Shown here: in pieces, positions 34,681-46,760 of the stretch
How the letters are laid out: each line of letters starts with the position of its first letter
Numbering within the stretch: the stretch's first letter is position 1
Assembly: GCF_001632365.1 (NCBI RefSeq)
Contig: NW_024468567.1
Coordinates: 47,257 to 111,256, forward strand
DNA length: 64,000 nucleotides
Reading direction: 5' to 3'
DNA from: Laetiporus sulphureus 93-53
Taxonomy: Eukaryota > Basidiomycota > Agaricomycetes > Polyporales > Laetiporaceae
Position numbers and translations under genes: made by a program
The notes under the pieces: model-generated
The model's database searches: none
What the model saw: only the letters and a program-made list of their open reading frames with translations
What the model was told of the DNA's origin: nothing

Positions 34681-35295
34681 TAGTTGAGTAATCTGTCACT
34701 TCGTTACCCAGTACCCACAGTGACCTAAAACCTACACATAAAGGGGAAGAATAAGCAGCCAAATAGGTAATAGGTGCACCAAAGCTGAATTAGACAACTG
34801 CATGAGTTGCGGACACATGAGTAGCATGCTGGAAATTAGATTGAGAGCAATGTCAGATGTAGAATGCCAGGTGCCCAGAACTTGTGTCTGAACAGCTGCT
34901 AGGAATTGGGGCTGCCAAATGTTAAGATGGAGAGAATGAGGGAGAGATAGAGCGGTTGCATCTGAGCAATGATCATGTCTCACTGCAGCATATGCAATAT
35001 GTGAGAACATGCTCAGATGTCTATGCGGTGAATGTGATGTGAAAAGCAGAGAATGGTTGAGCTAGAGCCTCAACTAGCCTTTCTAGGGTGGTATGGCATG
35101 TCCATTTCAAGGGATAGTAAGAGCAGGATTAACATCAAGGAGCGGGTTTGGAGAAGTACAGTCTTCAAGTTCAGTCTTGGACATGCGATTGACAAGCCAA
35201 GGTCTGCAAGAGAATTGAGCAGAGAAACAAGCATTGAGATAAGGACCTGCATGTTTTTAGAAAAAGAAGAAGAGATGATGAGAAGCATAAAATCA
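34681..35295. other. No gene seen
   Basis: Both strands carry open frames (plus 35053-35304; minus 35288-35070 and 35010-34732). The minus ones are Leu/Ser-rich without motifs. The Helitron Walker A region expected just upstream of 35300 is not here. Confidence 0.3.
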
Positions 35296-37099
35296 TCAAC
35301 ATAATTGTGTCACAGTTTGTTGAGGACGAACAAAAGGGGTCAATCAAAGAGTGAATGGAAGAATACAGTGACCGACAAAACTATTGATAATAATGCTTAC
35401 TTTGAGTTATATAGCCTTCTTCAAGTGAGAGTGCATCTTCAGTGTGTCGAGTATATTTTTTTAAATGAGGTGTCAATGGTGGACTGTCACAACTTGTACA
35501 AAATATGCTTGAGGATGTGCTCAGCAGTAAAAAATGAGGGAAAACTGTTCAGAGGAATAAACATGATTTTTTCAGGAGACTTTGCACAGCTTCCCCCTGC
35601 AGGGTCAGGACATTCATTGTACTCCCATAAAGTAAGATCAGTACTGCACACCACCAGCAGTCATTATGAACAAGAATCATCCATAGGCAAGACACTTTGG
35701 CATCAGTTCACCACTGTGCTGATTTTGAGAGAGAATATGAGGCAAAAGCAGCAAACCCCCTGATGATGCAAAGATGCGAAAGGCTTTGGAAAACCTAAGA
35801 TATAAGTCCTGCATCCAGGCAGACATACAGCATCTAAAACGATGCATAGCAGGTCGTGCTGCAGATAAGTCAAAGTTGAATCAATCAAGATTCAGAAATG
35901 TCTCGGTCATCATGGCCTGGAATGCTTACAGAGACAAAATAAATGAGTTCGGCTGTGCCCGCTTTGCCAGAGAGACAGGACAACAACTGATTACATTTTA
36001 TTCTCAAGATAAGTGGAGATAAGATGCAAAGGAAAAGAGGAGAAAAGCAAAACATGCCGCTGCAAATCCACAGAGGTCAACTAACGTGATAGATCCTGAG
36101 ACTCAATGAGTTTTGTGGAATCTTCTCTACGATTGCACCAATAACCATCCCGGTAAATTAACCCTATGCCTCGGCATGCCAGTCATGATTAAGACCAACA
36201 AGGCTACAGAGTGTTGCATGACCATGGCTGGGTGGAAGGCAAGACCTCTGGAGGATAATAAGCTTGCCCTAGACACACTCTTTGTTCAGCTAACCTCTCC
36301 TCCTACACTCATCAAATCGGACGGGCTACTGAAAAATATGGTCTCCATAAGTCGTCAGCTCATGAAAATCACTTGCATTATGCCAAATGATCAGATGATT
36401 ACTATTGTAAGAGACCAGGTGGCAGTCATACCCAATTTTGCAATGACTGACTTTACCTCTCAAGGTTGCACCAGGCCCAACGATGTGTGTGATCTCCAAA
36501 ACTGCAGGTCTCACCAGTTCATATACACATGCCTTTCTAGGGGATCGACATATGAAGGGACCATAATTGTTCAAGGCTTTGATGACCATAAACTGATGAG
36601 GGGCATCTCCGGTTCACTCAGGCAAGAATTTAGAGACCTTAAACTTCTGGATGAGATCACAACCCTTCGATATAATAAGAAGTTGCCAGACATAGTTCAA
36701 GGCGTAACCAGAAATCCTCTCATAGTATCTTATAGATCATGGAAAGGAACCTAGTACATCTCCAAAACAATGCACAGGTCTCTTAAGTGGTCTAATGAAG
36801 ACCCATACCCACTGCATGACCCAGAGCCTGACAGTTCCTGGCAAATTGTCAGTAAACTAACTAGACATAGTGATGATGCAAAAAAAACCTCACTAGCACA
36901 GGATAAACTGAAGAAAATTAAACCTGTGTATAGGTATTTGCCTGCTAAGAGAACAAAAGCTTTGCTCACTGTAAGCAATGACCAGGATGGAAAAAAGGAA
37001 AAGTGCACGTGTGTCAGTGATGAAACAGGCCTCGATGACAAAAAGATGAGGACAGCTTCATCCCTTTCTTTATACTCAAGCCCTGCTAGTTTTATATGA
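35296..37099 (+). pseudogene. Helitron helicase (Pif1-like), 5' truncated
   Basis: Frame 1 from 35308 reads CHSLLRTNKRGQSKSEWKN, then the Walker B box YIFLNEVSMVDC (canonical Asp replaced by Asn at 35464-35466), GINMIFSGDFAQLPPAGSG (motif III) and LILRENMRQKQQTP. One extra C in the run at 35756-35760 shifts into frame 2: LENLRYKSCIQADIQHL, FRNVSVIMAWNAYRDKINE. Stops at 36020 and 36107 follow, then CLGMPVMIKTNKATECC, NFAMTDFTSQGCTRP and LQNCRSHQFIYTCLSRGST (motifs V/VI). TAG at 36752-36754 interrupts, then MHRSLKWSNEDPYPLHDP. The Rep nuclease and Walker A parts are absent. The family drives rolling-circle transposition. Confidence 0.85.
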
Positions 37100-37100
37100 G

Positions 37101-37920
37101 ATGAGAACAACTACAGTTGCACATATGTATGATAACCTTTTCTCCATACTGCTCAAGGTGTTCACAGATTGTCCACAGCAATGAAATGATACCATTAAGA
37201 ATCAGAATGACTTTTTCCACAAGTTCACTAATGTCTTCACAAAGGTACTCACTGGTAAACATTCTATGGAACATGCAAGAGATGCTATCCATGCAAAATT
37301 GCAGATCGCACACCCCACGACATTTTTCACCATGGAAAAAGAAGGCACGGACATCTACAGTTTGTGTTCTGCTATGTTTGAGTCTTCATCCTCTAATGTT
37401 ACCGTCCATCTTCACTGCCTCCACTGCAATGTCGATGTGAATACAGAAAACACTTCCATTTATCTATGAGACTGCAGTTTGTCCATTTGGAGAGAATTCT
37501 CTGCTAAGTTAGGTTCCTCAAAAAAACAGAAAGCTATCAGAGTGGCTGCAAGCCCTTTTGCTCAGAAAGACTCAGTTGTCATGTCAAACCTGCCACACAA
37601 GACTGGTGAGAAGGTATGTCTTTGTCAATACTCCAAACTTTATGGCATTCATTGCAAATGGTAAGCAATTTCAGCTAGATTCCACGGTGTACATCGGTGA
37701 AGAAGGCACAAAATTTCATTTGTGTGATATTATTTATTTCAATGGCTTTCATTTCACTGCAAGAATTATTGATATGAATGGTCAGACATGGTACAATGAT
37801 GAAATTGTCACCGGTAATACTTCAACATTAAAACATCCTCTCAAGATGGCACATCCTACTCTCCTCAGCAAAGCGCGTGGTAGAGTTAGCTCTGTGGCAA
37901 TCTGCACTAAACGTTTCTGA
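37101..37920 (+). pseudogene. C19-like cysteine-peptidase domain of the Helitron
   Basis: A Cys box reads NYSCTY, interrupted by a frameshift, then YDNLFSILLKVFTDCP. A zinc-ribbon follows as HLHCLHCNVDV (about 37410) and CQTCHTRLVRRYVFVNTPN (about 37575). A His box reads IIYFNGFHFTARIIDMNGQ then WYNDEIVTGN. This order (Cys box, two CxxC pairs, His box with downstream Asp/Asn) is that of ubiquitin-specific (C19) peptidases. Two copies of the last part occur at 60834-61400 (minus) and, badly decayed, near 52300-52500. At least three frameshifts or stops separate the pieces. The peptidase assignment rests on motif order and is an inference. Confidence 0.6.
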
Positions 37921-38099
37921 ATGTCTCACCTTCATTGTGCTAGTCTGAAGTTTACTACTAAGACCTTCTCAACTAGTAATATAATTTCCATTTGCTCATC
38001 TTCATTACCTAATCTGAATATCCATTTGACCTCATATCACTTTTTTGCACACATCTATGCACCATGAGTCATTCACCCCAGCAACGTGTATACTGCTCA

Positions 38100-39235
38100 A
38101 ACTGTAGTTGTAAGTATTCTTGACAAACATTATTAAAAAAAGCCCTTATAACTTTTTATGATTACTAATGTGACTGTTACAATCACCTTTGACAACATAT
38201 AATTTTCAAAACACCTTACAACTTTTATCATTACTGCCATGTAACTATGATTGTAATCATCTCTGATAAAGAAACATGCAAGTATGATTACAGTTCAACA
38301 AAAGCTAAAAGAAAAGCTTAAACCATTTTATTTTCACTTCATTTGAGAATCTATATAATTATGCATCTATAATTGTATTATCTCTTAAAAATACTTGCAC
38401 CTTTTAAAACTTTTTATCTTAACTTTTTCAAAAGCACTTATTTACCATCACTCTCACACAACCATGACTATAATCATTATTGACAATATGAAACTTTTAT
38501 TATCACTGCATTTAAAATTTTCTACAATCATGCATCCATTTTATATTATCATTGAATGAATAATCACAATGTTTCACGTTTTCAACAGCAAGTTACACCA
38601 TCACTCTCATATGACCATGACAAAAACTTCAACACTTTTATCATCATTTTCATGCAACCTTTACTGTAATCATCTTCAACAGCAGTTTTTCTAACAACTT
38701 TAACCATTTATATCATCACTCTGTTTAAATTATTCTTACAATATCAATTCTAATCATCACTTTATTCAAATTACTTTTACAACATTAAAGTTTTTTATGT
38801 TCACTTTTTCAATAGCAAGTTTTTACCATCACTTTTATACAAACCATCATTACATCATCATCTTTAACAACAGTTGTTTTAACAACTTTAAAACAATTTT
38901 GATCATCACTTTATTTGAATTATTTTTATAATTCTCAAAACTATGCACATTCACTTTTCAATAGCAATTGTTTACTCTCACTCTTATACAATCATGAGTA
39001 TAATTATCTTTGATCACAGAAAAGTTTTAAAAAACTAAAACAATTTTGATTATCACTTTATTTGAATTGTCTTTATAATATCAATTTTTATCATTGCTCT
39101 ATTGGAGTTATTTTTATAATCTTCAACATTTTTTACCTTTTTTTCAACAGCAAGTTTGTACCATCACTTGTATACAATCATTATGATACAATAATCTTTA
39201 ACAACAATTGTTTTTACAACTTTAACCATTTTTAG
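38100..39235 (+). repeat. Left arm of a giant inverted satellite
   Basis: An AT-rich tandem array with units of roughly 145-230 bp, marked by (T/A)ACCATCACT(C/T)T(C/T)ATACAA, AACAACAGTTG, ATCACTTTATTTGAATT and CTTTTTCAACAGCAAG. Starts of the first marker fall near 38442, 38594, 38826, 38972 and 39159. No long ORF is present. The same units run in reverse orientation in 40290-41350. Confidence 0.8.
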
Positions 39236-40289
39236 ATCACTAACTCATGAACAACCATTTAATGATTCAATGGCATGTGTGAGGTTTTCAATGTCAGCAG
39301 CAGTGAAACTAGTGTTAAGCATAGCCAAAAGTTGGGCAAAGTATCACAGAAGCAGTAACATAGTGTCACATATGTTATGTTTACCTTCTCTCACCTTGTA
39401 TCCATACAGACCATACAACAGCCACTCCATCAAGATAGGAATCTGGGAGGTCAGTGTCACTGCATGAGGGATGCATTGGCATGCATGGGTCATGGAGAAA
39501 CTGGTCCATTGATAAATGTTTTCTGCATATAGACAGAGGGAGGCAGTGAGATTATCAGCTTTCACTCATTGGCTGATCACCTTGGAATATGAATGGTGAG
39601 TGATCTTGAACGAATGGTCTTATAATATGAATGGTGAGACCTTGAAATACGAATGGTGAGGGATCTCAAAGGCCCAGGTGTAGCATTTCTATCACTTATC
39701 ACTTTTGAGAGAGTGATTGATGCATGCTGCATCGACAATGAAGGGGTCAATTGAATCAGAGTCAGATGAGAAAATCAGTGCTAATTATAGATGATAATGC
39801 TGGAGTTGAGTCATGGAAGAACTGGTCCATTGGATCAACAATAAGACCTAGGCCAAAATATCAAGCCCTAATGCTGCTGCCTCATACTTCACCTCTTTCA
39901 TATATAAGGCTGCTAACAAATCTTTATTGTCCTTATCTACTGTCTGGCAAAAATGACAGCCAAGGAAGTGTCATCGTCCATCTTCCAGTGGCAGCATTGA
40001 CATTTGAGATCAGCAAGCTTTTGAACAGGCTTGAGAAACATTCTCAGCTGCTGGATACCTTCAACCATTGATTGCAAGTAGCTTAGAGAGATCATTATTC
40101 TGCTGTGCCCATAAGCTTTCAGTCACCTGAGCTTAGACATCCTCAACTGTACTGCTCTACAGTCATTTTGTGCTGCATTCAGATTGATATGCTAGAAGTC
40201 AGAAGACATAAATAATGTAGTCAGTTGACCATTGTCTTCAATATAATAGTCATCGTAATATGTGAGTCATGATAAAAAGTGTTGGAGTT
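39236..40289. other. Centre of the inverted satellite, no gene seen
   Basis: A unique-looking 1-kb spacer. It holds three direct repeats of TATGAATGGTGAG or ACGAATGGTGAG (39588-39662) and a duplicated GTCATGGA-GAACTGGTCCATTG block (about 39488 and 39811). A 106-codon plus frame (39751-40071) has no motif. Confidence 0.4.
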
Positions 40290-41350
40290 CTTTTAAAATT
40301 CTTCCGTTGTTAAAGGTAATTATAATCATGGTTGAATAACAGTGATGGTAAACATTTGCTGTTGAAAAAGTGATGATAAAAGATTTTGAAAATTGTAAAA
40401 ATAATTCCAATAAAGTGAATGATAAAAATTGTTAAAATTGTGCAAGCAACTGTTGTTAAAGATAATAATATAGTCATAGTTGTTATAACACTGATGGTAA
40501 AACTTACTGTTGAAAACATGAATATAAAAAGTTTTCAGTGTTGTAAAAATGATTCAAATAAAGTGATGATAAAGATTGTTGAAGTTGTTAAAACCACTGA
40601 TATTAAAGATGATTATGTACTCATGGTTGTATAAGAGCAATGATAAAAAGTTGCTCTTGAAAAAGTAAAGATAAAAAGTTTCAAGATTTAAAATAATTCA
40701 AATAAGGTGATGATAAAAATTGTTAAAGTTATAAAAACAACTTTTGTTAAAAATGAGATAAAAATGCTGTTAAAAATGATTGTAGTCAAGAATAGTATGA
40801 GAGTGATGATAAAAAGTGTTGAAGCTTTTTAAAACTTTTCTGTTGTCAAAGATGATTATAGTCATCGTTGTATAAGAGTGATGGTACAAACTTGCTGTTA
40901 AAAATAATGTAAATAAAGTGAATGTTAGAAATAATATTGTAAAGATAATTTAAATGAAGTAAAGATAAAATTTGTTAAAGTTTAAAAAAAAACTGTTGTT
41001 GAAAATGGTTGTAATCATAGCAGTATGAGAGTGATGATAAAAATTATTAAAGTTGTAAAAACAACAGTTGTAAAACATAACTATAGTCAGAGTTGTATAA
41101 AAGTGATCATATAAACTTGCTGTTAAAACAATAACTCAAATAAAGTAATGATAACAATTAATATTGTACAAATAATTTCAATGATATAATGAATTTTCTA
41201 AAAATAATTCAAATAAAGTAATGATAAAAATTGTTAAAGTTATAAAAAATGTTGTTGAAGATGATTGTAGTCATGGGAGTATGAGAGTGATGATAAAAAT
41301 TATTAAAGTTAAAAATGATTATATAATGATGGTTGTATAAAAGTGATGGT
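40290..41350 (-). repeat. Right arm of the giant inverted satellite
   Basis: It carries the reverse complements of the left-arm markers: TTGTATAAGAGTGATGGTA, CAACTGTTGTTAAAGAT, AATTCAAATAAAGTGATGAT and CTTGCTGTTGAAAAAG. Units have diverged from those of the left arm by substitutions and indels. The arms together span about 3.2 kb including the spacer. Confidence 0.8.
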
Positions 41351-41399
41351 TATCTGCATTCTGAGTTTGTTATCAGCATGAACCTGTTATTGGCCTAGA

Positions 41400-41551
41400 G
41401 GTAACAAGCATGTCCATTTGAACATCATCATTCTTCTCTTCAACAGCAGCTGCATGTAGCCTCAACAAATATCACAACAAACTCATAAAAGTATCAGTAA
41501 ATCTCAGGACCTCAGGAATCATTTCTGCCAGAAATGACCCTCTTACCCAAG
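41400..41551 (+). mobile_element. Helitron 3' end (tail of the 35.3-kb copy)
   Basis: It ends CAGGAATCATTTCTG, GCCAGAAATGACC, CTCTTACCCAAG, followed by T. It has the same orientation as the helicase at 35296. In the copy at 60568-61450 only about 265 bp separate the last ORF from this end, but here about 3.6 kb do, so the satellite probably inserted between them. Confidence 0.7.
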
Positions 41552-41557
41552 TGAATA

Positions 41558-42447
41558 TATTGTGACCATGTCACATTATTATCATTCTACACTAAGCTAA
41601 TATTAGAATGTAAAGGTAAATGCTTAGGTTCAAATGTTAGTGCTATCTCTTGAAGCCTTAGTACTAGCATAGTATTGATCTCTACACCTAAGCACTAGCT
41701 TAGTACTAGCATAGTACTAGCATAATACTAACCTTCAGACTGTAGTACTAGCTTGGTACTAGCATAGTACTAGCATAATACTAACCTTCAGACTGTAGTA
41801 CTAGCTTGGTACTAGCATAGTACTAGCATTTGAACCTTAGTACTAGCATAGTACTAGCATAGTACTAATCTTCACACCCTAGTACTAGCATTTAGACCTT
41901 AGTATCAGCATTCAGGCCTTAGTACTAGCAAAGTGCTAACCTTCAAACCTTAGTACTAATCTGCAGACCTTAGTACTAGCATAGTACTAACCTTCAGACC
42001 TTAATACTAGCATAGTACTGGCATTTAAATCTTAGTATTAGCATACTGCTAATATTAGAATCTTACTATCACTCTTCTGACCATGGTACTAGCTAACATA
42101 TAAACCTGAGTATTAACCTTCATATCTTAGTAGTAGCTTAGTATATGAAAACAAGGGTATGATATAGTCACAATATTTTTATCATCTTTGATCAAAAAAG
42201 AGTGAAAAAAGATCTAAACCTTTTCATTATAATTTTGTATGAAAGATTGTAAAATGATTGAAGAAATGATTATTAATATTTCATGCAATCTTCTTTCAAT
42301 CGTTTCATCATCTTTCATGCACAAAAATGTTGAAATATTTTGAATACTCTTATCACAAATTGACAGTGAAGATGCTTTAAATATTTGAACCTTTTCTTAA
42401 GATTTTTACCATCTTTTACCTCAAATTATTGATTGCTTCACCCAGTG
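41558..42447 (-). mobile_element. CACTG-ended repeat with TAGTACTA array, copy 2
   Basis: Minus strand start CACTGGGTGAAGCAATCAAT at 42447, AT-rich block, GTGACTATATCATACCC, then the longest array (about 41600-42140) of TAGTACTAGCA units. Two consecutive 53-bp units at about 41703 and 41756 are essentially identical. The far side carries a second ATATTGTGACCATGTCACA (41558-41577), so the array is flanked by inverted copies of this motif. The element lies directly after the Helitron end. Confidence 0.65.
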
Positions 42448-42519
42448 ACAGCTTAGAACCCTACACCTTGATGATGTAGGAAACAGCAAAGCAAAGCAGA
42501 TATGGAACTGGAAATGTCT

Positions 42520-43500
42520 TCATGACCTTGTATATATTTGCAGAATGTCAATAACAGATGAGGCAGCATGCGGACAAAGGGAACACTGGGGTAATAGCAA
42601 TGGAATCTGAGTTAATAAAGGTGAATTTAGTAGCGATGGTTTCGAAGGAGTGCATACGCATATGCTGTAATGATCAAAGCCGTGGAAGACAGGAAGAGCA
42701 CTGAACCTGATCTTCTCCATGAAGCCAGTGATTACCACTAGATGTGTGATATAGATAGGCTTGGTAAAGCCAGTCTAAGTAAGGATGCAAGCCCTACCGT
42801 CAGCTGTCAGGCTTAACAACTAGCACAATGCAGCACAAGGCACTGATCCAGATGAATGCAGAATTGCTGTAACTTAATTCTTCTCATCTTTTGGCTGCAG
42901 CACTGTGGAGAATGGCTTGATGCTAGCCTTTCCCCATGCCATCTGGTCCCCGCAGAGGAACTGTTTATCTGCTATAATTTTTACGTTATAGCATTGCTCA
43001 CCCAATATGTCCTGAATAAGTTGATGTATGACATCAGATGAGGCTCATCAACATAGACATTGAATGTCTCTCTCAGTTTCCTATATTATAGGATCAGCCT
43101 TTAGCATGGTTGAATGCAGGTTGATTCACTAATCGCTCAATGATATCGTCAAACACCTACTGCAATATGATCACGATAACTTGCCTTCACAGCCAGTTGT
43201 TCTTGTTGAGCCCAAATATAACCAGTACCAAGTCACAAATGGGAGATGAGAATGTTGTGCTGCTCATCTCTCCGAGAAGAGAATTTAGACCACCTGATAA
43301 TTGCAAGAGCATATCCTCAGAAGGTGCCTTGCTGAAAGCCTTCAGAGCTTGAGCGACCAATTCTTCATCATGGACTCCATTCCCAACAATGCCAGCAGAT
43401 TCAGCAGCTTGGCTCATGAGATGTTGCACTATGACATTTAGCATGAAAGGAGTGAAGAACATGTCATCTATGCTGTCGACAACAGATTGCTAGACCAAAC
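42520..43500 (-). pseudogene. Decayed coding region, unrecognised
   Basis: The minus frame 43489-43187 reads SVVDSIDDMFFTPFMLNVIV, QHLMSQAAESAGIVGNGV, HDEELVAQALKAFSKAPS and EDMLLQLSGGLNSLLGEM with no stop. After a stop it continues VIVIILQ-stop-VFDDIIERLVNQPAF. Further down, 42738-42520 is open (KIRFSALPVFHGFDHYSI). It is helical and without nameable motif. Confidence 0.4.
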
Positions 43501-44769
43501 AAATAAGGCATTTACTGGGGCTCACGCTGGTAGCTTTGGCACTTATACTTTCTGCCAATGAAAAGGCAGAAGCTTATGAGCCCCACAGTGGTGACTGTGA
43601 GTCTCTAATGATGGAGAAGATAATGGGCACTGTTGCAGAATTTCTCTGCCGTCGTGTGGGGTGAGATTGGGAGAATGTAGTTGATGCGCTGCATGTGCGC
43701 AAGTGTATGTAGACTAGATAATGCAGATTGCATTTGCAATGGAATGCTTCACTGAGATGTTCACCAAGTACAGGGTTTTTGTGAGAGTCATCTGCAAAGG
43801 TGAGCTGCAGCTGCCGGATATACTGGAAGTGATATACATTGAGATTGGTTAATATTGCATTGGGCTATATGAGCAGTGTCATGGCTATCATTGGTGGGTT
43901 GCTGGCATGCACACCCATTGTAGCTAAAGGAATATATGATGTGTATGCCTTCTTATTACTGGGAACGGAAACAGTAAGTGACAAGGGTTATTGAAAGAGC
44001 TGCATCAAAACTGGCTCCTGCATAAAGTGAACAGAGCTCATTGGCTGGCTGAAAAGTACTTCGTGGCCCATAGATCCTACAGCTAGTCTTATCAGTAAGC
44101 AATTATGCTCACAGAGAAACAGAAAGGAAGTGCATATTTGACATGAAGGGTACACAACCTGGAGTATGGTAGCTGGTTCCTTGAGGTGAGAAAATCTTCA
44201 TGACTGACATGGATTCTGAAGGGGCAGATACTGCCCTGCAGAGGTTAGCTTTGAGAGCACAGTGGTCTGTGCAATGATATGGTGAGTCTCTTTGCATATG
44301 GACAGTGCATGAGTGTCTGCAGATATTGCCCTGCCAGATCAGGAACTACTTAATCTTAGCTCTTTGTCTGATGACCTTCTCTTTGTCCTGAGGAGAGTAT
44401 CACTATGTACGAAGAACTGGAAGTCATCATGAAGACAATCAGGCATGCACCCACATCCAACCAGAACATATCATACCACATCTTAGACATTTGAGGCTGA
44501 GGTGATGGCATATTTTGCATGAACCACCCTCCACTTCTTGCTCTTCATCACATGTCTAGCAATGTGTGCATGCACAATGAGTGGCTGAACAAAGTGACTT
44601 GAATACATATTGGTACCTACCTTCCAGCAGAGGGGACACATTCTGCAGACAGGTGTGATTACCCAGCTTTACTGGAGCTGGCACTGGTGCTCATGTCTGA
44701 TCATGCATCAGCCTCTGAGCATGTCAGGTTTTGGTAGCTGCTGAGTGCTGATTGTTCAAAAAACCATCC
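43501..44769. other. No gene seen
   Basis: No continuous frame or shared repeat. It could hold worn 5' exons of the RRM pseudogene that follows. Confidence 0.35.
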
Positions 44770-46760
44770 TTGGGTGGTGCATGTGAAGAGCATGAAGGTG
44801 ACTGAGATAGACGAAGCAATGCTGGAGGACATATCAGAATAATTTGAAGATAGGCTGTGGCTACCACTGCAAGGTGAGCTGAGAGAGTTGTCAGCCATGC
44901 ACAGCATCCAGTGTAAAGCATGGCAGATGAAATAAATTGGCACAGGGAAAGGACAACACTCATGAATCTTCTCTGGCAGCAGCACCGTGTGCTCAGTGCT
45001 GCCTATAATATGATGGCAGCACAATGTTTTCATTTGCACAATGTGACAACATCAATCAAAGTTACGTAAATGTTCCACATGGCAACCCACACAAATACAC
45101 TCACAATCAGTATCAATTGCATTAGAGCCCAAACTTGATAACAAGTTCATGATGCCTTCACATTTTCCTGTCATCCGAGAGGATGAACACCCTACAGTCC
45201 TGCAAGATAACCACGCTCATAAAGCCATTCAGGTCAGTCCCAGTCAGTGATGCACCTGTGGTCAATGTTGATGTCCTACACAGCTTTTTTGTGGCAACCT
45301 TGCATATTTCACTGAGAACAACTCATTGAGAGCATTCTTTGCACTGGTCGAGAACTCAGTGTACATTCCTGTTAACCTGTTTCAATGTCTTATGAATGCG
45401 CTCATTGTGTTCTTTAGTCTATCAGTGGAGGTTGTAACATGAGCTGGCCATTTGACAGGATACAATTTCATCTCTTTGGCCAGTGAGGAAGCTGCTGCTA
45501 AAGCTATTGAGCTTCTGAATAAATATTTGCTTGATGGTCATCCAATTTTGGTTGATCTCATGAAGCCCATGGGAAGAAAGTGAAAAGGCGAACAACACAG
45601 GTGAATCAAAAAGTGTAAGCTTACCTCGACCATGGCTGTGCAAGTCAATATGGCCAAGGGTTTGGATAACAGTTCTGACGGCTCTGAAAAAGAGGTGCAT
45701 GAGGTGATGGAGAGCACAGATAAGGTGAATATACATTTCTCTTGCAAGCAAAAGATGACTGAGACAGTTCAATAAGTCTTTCACCATTTCTGCTGCCAAA
45801 GAGGAAGCTATCATGGGTGTGGTCAGTGAATGCAATATAGATAGCAGCTTCAAGAATGAGAATAACACTGTCTGCTCCATTGAAGGTGCAATGCTTTCCA
45901 TATTTGGACCACATGAAGTAAGTGGAAGATGTTCTTACCTTTTAACCTTGACTTACATGTGGTTGCCATTCTAAGGCTACCACCACTGTCCATTCTGCTG
46001 CAGAAGAGGCTAGTGCAGGCAGTGAAAGTGACATGGATATTGGTGGTGAAAATGACATGGGTCGCTGCACTGAGGATGCTACAGGTCATCTTGCCAAAGA
46101 TGAATATGATCCTGTTGCTTGCACTGAAGCAGCTCCTTTACTGAGCAGCACAGTGCAGGATGCAAGTGTTAGCTGTTCATTTCTCCATCCTTTTCTGACA
46201 CATTCCATCAGCCAGGGGCTGTCACTGCCATCTCTTCTACCATAAACACAGTTGTCTCAAGTGATGTCAGTGAACAAGATGAGGACAAAACGTGATGAGT
46301 GAGAGTAACCTTGCCTCCTTCAGTGAGAGGGTGATGCTTCCTGGGCTTGACTTGTCTGAGGTAAGTGCCCAGATGTTCTCACTGTTTTACCTTGACTGAA
46401 TGTACTTGCCAGCTTGAGGCTAGTGCCACCATCCCTGTTCTCAAGACAGAGTCCACCTCAGATGATAAACACGATGTGAGTCACAATGCAGAGGACAAGA
46501 AGGGCCTTGCCATCTTTGTGAATGAGATTTCTCTGCCATTCAATGGGAGACATGAGGCAAGTACCAGGCTTTCTAAATTTTAGCCACTTCAGTGACATTC
46601 TGCCATCAGTTCAAGACTGCCAACTCCATCTCTCTTGCTGAAGATGGGGTTCTGTCAGGGACAGAAGCCATTCTGTTTGGGAGCAACAGAGACGTTGAAG
46701 ACTGCATCTTCAATGACGAAGAAGCTGAATGAATTAGTTATGGTGTGGATGACCAGTGAA
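44770..46760 (+). pseudogene. RRM (RNA-recognition motif) protein with repeated acidic exons
   Basis: An upstream segment reads VKSMKVTEIDEAMLEDISE. The RRM starts at about 45282 with the RNP2 strand LFCGNLAYFTENNSLRAFF. After a stop (about 45429) the RNP1-like part GYNFISLASEEAAAKAIELL and NKYLLDGHPILVDLMKP follows. RNP2/RNP1 and the alpha-2/beta-4 spacing match RRM domains of the nucleolin type. Then come acidic exons KSFTISAAKEEAIMGVV, ATTTVHSAAEEASAGSESDM, and NSISLAEDGVLSGTEAIL, split by GTAAGT introns (45919-45980 and about 46358-46411) that resemble each other. This suggests exon-intron duplication. Several stops; dead. Confidence 0.6.

Noticed and set aside
34732..35288. Leu-rich minus ORFs as the missing helicase N-terminus
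   Set aside because: They are on the wrong strand and lack a Walker A motif.
38100..41350. CRISPR-like array
   Set aside because: Units are long, diverged, AT-rich and inverted between arms, with no short identical repeat and unique spacer pattern; the genome is eukaryotic.
41600..42140. Telomeric or centromeric repeat
   Set aside because: TAGTACTA units are palindromic and vary in spacing; they do not match TTAGGG-type telomere repeats and the array is only about 0.5 kb.
45422..45901. 159-codon minus-strand ORF
   Set aside because: It is antisense to the RRM and acidic exons on the plus strand, which carry recognisable motifs.
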